Positions 26,101 to 32,100 of a stretch of 45,604 nt of DNA are shown here, piece by piece. The first letter of the stretch is position 1; each line of letters starts with the position of its first letter. Source of the stretch: Acanthaster planci (taxonomy: Eukaryota; Echinodermata; Asteroidea; Valvatida; Acanthasteridae); NCBI RefSeq assembly GCF_001949145.1, contig NW_019091426.1, positions 1,149,282-1,194,885 on the forward strand, written 5' to 3'. Both the position numbers and the translations under genes were made by a program. Under the pieces are notes generated by a model. The model did no database searches, had not been told where the DNA came from, and worked only from the letters and a program-made list of their open reading frames with translations.

Positions 26101-29100
26101 CCGTGTTCATATTTTACACTGATTTTCACACCTGCCTGGGTTGGACCTACTGAAGTAAAAGCACTTCATTTATTCAGTGTTATCTCATTTTGCTTAGCGG
26201 AAATACTGTGAAGATCTATTTCTTGCTGTATAACCAAGGGTGTTTCCAGCGTGCAGCACACACTTTGCACTACCATATGTTCACAGCGAAGTCAGGAAAG
26301 CTAGAATGGTACTCTGGATCCCTCTCTTAGTCTGGGGTTTGCCTCTCCAACAGGTCAAAGTGGGCGACAAAGAGGTAGACGTGATGGACGGTTTCCGTCT
26401 GTACATCACTACCAAGCTTCCCAATCCTGCCTACACCCCGGAGGTCAGTGCCAAGACGTCTATCATTGACTTCACTGTGACCATGAAGGGCCTGGAGGAT
26501 CAGCTGCTAGGCCGGGTCATCCTGACAGAGAAGAACGTAAGTCAGAATGCTCATCGAGGTTTTCTTCTGGGAGCAGGGGAGCCATCGTTTTCAAGTGTGA
26601 AAACACCTTTTCTTGCACCCCCCATTACATAAAAGCACTGTTTTGAGTTATGATAAATCTTTCCGAGCTTGCTGAAACTGATTCAAGCTTCTCTATTTTG
26701 GGGTTTGTGTATCAAATATTTTCTTCCAGTATTCAAGAAAAATGTTTGAAATGCAGAGGGCATATAGCATGAGCGTGGCTGTAATGTAGTGGATCAACAA
26801 AGATTTATAGTAAAGTCTATAGTAATGTCTGTTTCCTTTTCCATCAAGACACTTTTATCATATGATGTATACTCTTGCCTGTTCTTGTGCTTTGTTTCCT
26901 AGCAAACTATGTCACGATTCATTTTTTCACAATTTGCCTCAAAATGCGTAGAGTAAGTGCCTGGTGTCCTTCTCTCTGTGTAGGAACTGGAGGCAGAAAG
27001 GACTAAGTTGGTGGAAGATGTTACCAGTAACAAGCGTAAGATGAAGGAGCTTGAGGACAATCTCCTGTATCGCCTGACCAGCACCCAGGGATCTCTGGTG
27101 GACGACGAGTCCTTGATCAGTGTCTTGTCCAACACCAAGACCACTGCCGAGGAAGTCAGCCAGAAGCTGCAGGTGGCTGCAGAGACGGAAGTCAAGATCA
27201 ACACAGCCAGAGAGGAGTTTAGACCAGGTTGGTACAGGAATGCTCGTCAGTCGTTTTAGTGTTACGGTTGGGAAGAGGGTTCCGAGATGTCAGGCCATGT
27301 CTAACCTAGACATAGCTGTAAAATTGAAATTCTCATGCGGCTTTATGTTCTCTGTGGCCAGACAGAATGTCACTCAACACAAGCTTTGTGTCACTAGAAT
27401 CACTTTATTGTTCCAGGCTCTTAAATCCAATCAAACTCAAGGAGTAATCAATTTTTTTTATTTGGTGTTACCAGTGGCCAACAGAGGCAGTATTCTGTAC
27501 TTCTTGATCTGCGAAATGAGCATGGTAAACGTCATGTACCAGACTTCCTTGAAGCAGTTCCTGGGTCTGTTTGACATGTCCATGGCAAAGTAAGTCTTTG
27601 TAGAAGACCGTGGTTTAAAGTCTACCTGACTAATCTTACTGGGAAAACTTTTGTTGAATATCTACATGTACACTGCTTATAGTGTACTTACTTGCAGTAA
27701 TTAATTCCTCACTTAAATACATTAACTAGTTCAGTACTTACACCGTTTCTGCATAATAATTGCTCTAAAGTATTGAAAGTGTTTTGTAATTCCAAAAACT
27801 ACATGTTTTGAATTTAGACAGCTAAGATCTTGGGGAAAAAAAAAATTGGACACTAAAGTCTCACTTTTTCTTCACAGCTCAACAAAGAGCCCCATCACAA
27901 GCAAGCGGATTGCCAACATCATTGATTACATGACCTTCGCAGTGTTTAAGTATGCAGCGAGGGGCTTGTATGAAAAAGACAAGTTGATGTTCACGATTTT
28001 GCTGACCCTCAAAGTTGACATGGTCAGCGGAAAAGTCAAACATGACGAGTTCAACACACTCATCAAAGGTACTCTTATTTCCTTCAAAAATACTCAACCC
28101 AAGCATCAAAATGATTCTCATCTGTACTGCAATATAGCAAGAACTAGTTTTATGATCGTTATTTTTACATCATCCCAAATTGCCCACACCTGCTTTCAAG
28201 AGTGACTTCATTTCAGTTTTGGCTGTGGACTTCTTGCTTTATGTTGGGCTTTATGTCTCAGTTTGTTAATCCTAGAATCAGGATTCGCATGTAATTGGTT
28301 TGTTGCAGAGCAGGGTTTGAAGTGCAGAGGATGCACCTTCAGGTTACTGGTTTGGGATTGGGATGGAAACAGAAAGGGAGTAAAAATGCCAAAGGAATTT
28401 GAGTCAATCAGTTTTGAGGGTTACTAATCTGTTTTGTCTGTGGCTACAGGTGGAGCTTCCCTGGACCTGAAGGCTTGCCCTCCCAAACCCAGCAAGTGGA
28501 TTCTAGATATCACCTGGCTGAATCTGGTGGAACTGAGCAAACTCAAACATTTCAGTGACATTCTGAACCAGGTGAAAGCACTCATGCGTAAATAACTTAA
28601 AACACCTTTTTGACTCATGGACACGTGTCATGGATTCCTAATACATGTATTCTAACTGATGCAGAATTTGCTTAATGACTGTCTAATTTGCCCCAGGTAA
28701 ACTCATTACAGCTTTTACATAAAAGATCCCACAAAATGAGCCTCAAGGACATTTTTTACTCTATTTTATGAATTGAAAAGCTTTCAACAAGCTCTGTATG
28801 TTAACCATCATTTGTTTTGACACTTTAATTAAAATTATTAAGCAGGAAAAAAATGAACAGTTATCTGTTGATATGTATTATACAGTATTTGTTGAAAGGC
28901 TTGTGACCTGTAACCCACATAGTTCTCAATAACATATAAATACCAACAGTCTGCCGTCGTATTCTCTCAACAAATAACTGGCTCTCTTTCCGCTCAACAA
29001 ATCCGGGCCCACAACCAAAGTACTTGTGTGTAATTTTTACAGATACGTATTTTCACCACCACCCTCTCCGCATTTGAAATCTCAGATTTTGTTTCCAGCA

Positions 29101-32100
29101 CTCATGTTGCACTGCTCCGTCCAACACACAGGTTGGCCGTAATGAGAAGCAATGGAAGCATTGGTTTGACAAGGAGGCTCCCGAGGATGAGACCATCCCA
29201 GACGGCTACCAGAATTCCCTGGACGTCTTTAGGAGACTGCTACTGGTGCGATCTTGGTGTCCTGACAGGACACTGTCACAGGCTAGGAAGTATATTGGTG
29301 AGTGGACTATCGAATGCAAAGCAGTTATACGTCAGGACCAGAATCCTGTCATCTTTCAGTTGAAGTATGAGAAGCGATGACTTGAGGTCACTGAGACCAG
29401 ATTTTGCCGTGCCGTTACATGACCAAAATATGAGTTTCTGCTGTCAAGTCTTGCTTTAATTGACACCTGTGTGTCATATGGAGGCCAACTGAGACATACA
29501 ACTGCTTCCACCTCTGTGAAGTAGAGGTAGGAGAAGCCCTAGAGTACACAAGGTGAAGTCTTCAGTCGTTTCTTCCTTACTTTTCATTTTCAGCAGCTTT
29601 TGTTCAAATCCTGTGAGGTTGTTTTTCTCCAAACTGCTGGAGGATTTTCTGACCTATCTATTCAAACCTAACAGGGGTCTTCAGCATTAGTTTGCTTTAG
29701 CTATTTTGAAAATCTTAAGATAAACGATTTGATACATTTTTTCCCTCTTCTTCCACAGTGGACTCCTTAGGTGAAAGGTATGCCGAGGGAGTCATCTTGG
29801 ATTTGGAGACAACTTGGGAGGAGTCGGACATCCGCATCCCTCTCATCTGCTTCTTGTCCATGGGCAGTGACCCGACCAACATGATTGAGTCGCTAGCCAA
29901 GAAGAAAAAGATTGAGTGCCGTGCCATCTCCATGGGGCAAGGCCAGGAAGTGCACGCCCGGCGCCTGATGAGCCAGTCACAGGCTGGTGGTGGTTGGGTG
30001 CTGCTGCAGAACTGCCACTTGTCGCTGTCCTTCCTGGGTGAGGTCATGGACACGGTGGTGGAGACAGAAAACGTGCACGACACCTTCCGGCTCTGGATGA
30101 CCACGGAGGTCCATCCCAGCTTCCCCATCAGCCTGCTGCAGGTGAGGTCCGGCAGAAGATGGCTAAGGTTGTGAAGGAAATCCAGGGCTTTCAACCTGAC
30201 CTACTCAATGCAGACTTTGCAGCAAAAGAAACGAGGAGAAAAGGGGGGTGGTTTAACATCATAGGGGTTGCTTCCTCCATCAGATTGGTGTACCTCATGA
30301 TTTTTGTTCTATTCTGTCTTTTCTTTCCGCTGTCTTCTTTATCCAATATAATATACCAAACACCCATAGACGGGCAGTTTAGGTCAGTCATGGTAAACAT
30401 TTTTGAATCTTGTCCTTCAACATTTCCTTGAATCTCGTCCCTTACTAGATGTGTATCAAGTTCACCAATGAGCCTCCTCAGGGTGTGAAGGCCGGATTAA
30501 AACGAACCTATGCCGGCATTAGCCAGGACCAGCTGGATGTCTCCAACATGCCACAGTGGAAGCCCATGTTGTATGCTACCGCTGTACTTCACACAGTGGT
30601 GCAGGTCAGATTGAAGAATCTTACTTTCATTATAAAAGTGGAAAATCTGCTTATTTACTTAGCCCTCGAAATGCGTCAACACAGTTCAGAACCATCCATT
30701 TTATTTATTACAATTCAAAGAGCTCAACCATCTTGATTACTTTAGATAATAGTGAAACTTAAATTATGGATATTGTATATTTCTAAATAGTAATTATGCA
30801 CCAGTATTGACAAATAAGGAATTACTTCGTTGTAAAGGCTTTCCAAGTCCTGGAAGCATTGGAAAGACCATCTGTGTCAGCTGATTTTTGAATTATTATA
30901 TCTCACTTTATCATTTGAGAGAGTGATCAATATTTTGACAGGTGTATAACAAGTCGACAATTCAACTGAACGTCACAGTGACCTAAAACAGGGATTGTAA
31001 TTTGTGCAGTTTGATTTGTTCAGGTTTCAGTTCATTTTGACTCAGCTTTGGCTTAATATCACATAAGCAACTCCTATGAAATTGTCTTCATCTTTTGCTG
31101 TCTGGAGATCAGGTTGAAGGCTTTCGTTTTGTCATCAGTATATTTTGCCTGTTTTCATCAGGAGAGACGGAAGTTTGGTCCTCTAGGTTGGAACATCCCT
31201 TACGAGTTCAACTCAGCCGATTTCACTGCCACTGTCCAGTTCATGCAGAACCACCTGGATGACATGGACATTAAGAAGGTAGTAAAAGTTGCTACTTTTA
31301 AGTGAAATTAACAAAGGCTTCAATAATGCCTTTGACAATAGGTTGTGTCATGAATTATGAATAAAGTTCCTAAGGGTTGGTTACAAAGTTGAAAGAAAAC
31401 ATGTAGCTCATACATGCTGTTTTTTCTGTGCATTTTCTCTTAATAAAGTACATGCACGTTGTATGTTTTCTCTAAGGGTGTGTCATGGTTGACTGTGCGC
31501 TACATGATTGGAGAGATCCAGTATGGAGGTCGTGTAACCGATGATTTCGACAAGCGTCTCCTGAACACCTTTGCGAGGGTAACTGAAGTGCCCAAGTGTT
31601 GCCCCAAAATTAAAGCATTATTGCGTCTTTTTGTGTCATGCTTTAAACAATTAATAGCAGCTTATAATTTTTATACTCATGAAAAATACATGAAAGACAT
31701 CAGTCAGACAGTGTATAAAGCTACATGCTAGAGTAATGGTTGACTGTTACATGTATTTGTTCCATATACATGTATCTGAAAGAATAAAAAATACAAGGTA
31801 ACCTACCTAAAGTACCATTATATAAAAAGCATTATGTGTTAAATTTACATACTGTAAGACGGCAACTGTTTTCAATTTATTTTGGTATTAGGTTTGGTTC
31901 AGCGAGCAGATGTTCACCACCAGCTTCTGTTTCTACAAGGGTTATCAAATTCCTAAGGGCACGCAGGTCCAGCATTATGTTGACTACATCAACAGCTTGC
32001 CCAACACAGACACTCCCGAAGTCTTTGGGCTTCATCCTAATGCTGACATCACGTGCGTACACTCGAGCGTTAAAAATTCATGCAGATGATGTAGGAAATG

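Noticed and set aside
29715-30194. 159-codon open frame on the minus strand
   Set aside because: It is the antisense shadow of dynein exon 43; it has no family resemblance, while the plus strand carries clear AAA6 motifs. The same holds for 13606-14037 minus and 6342-6638 minus.
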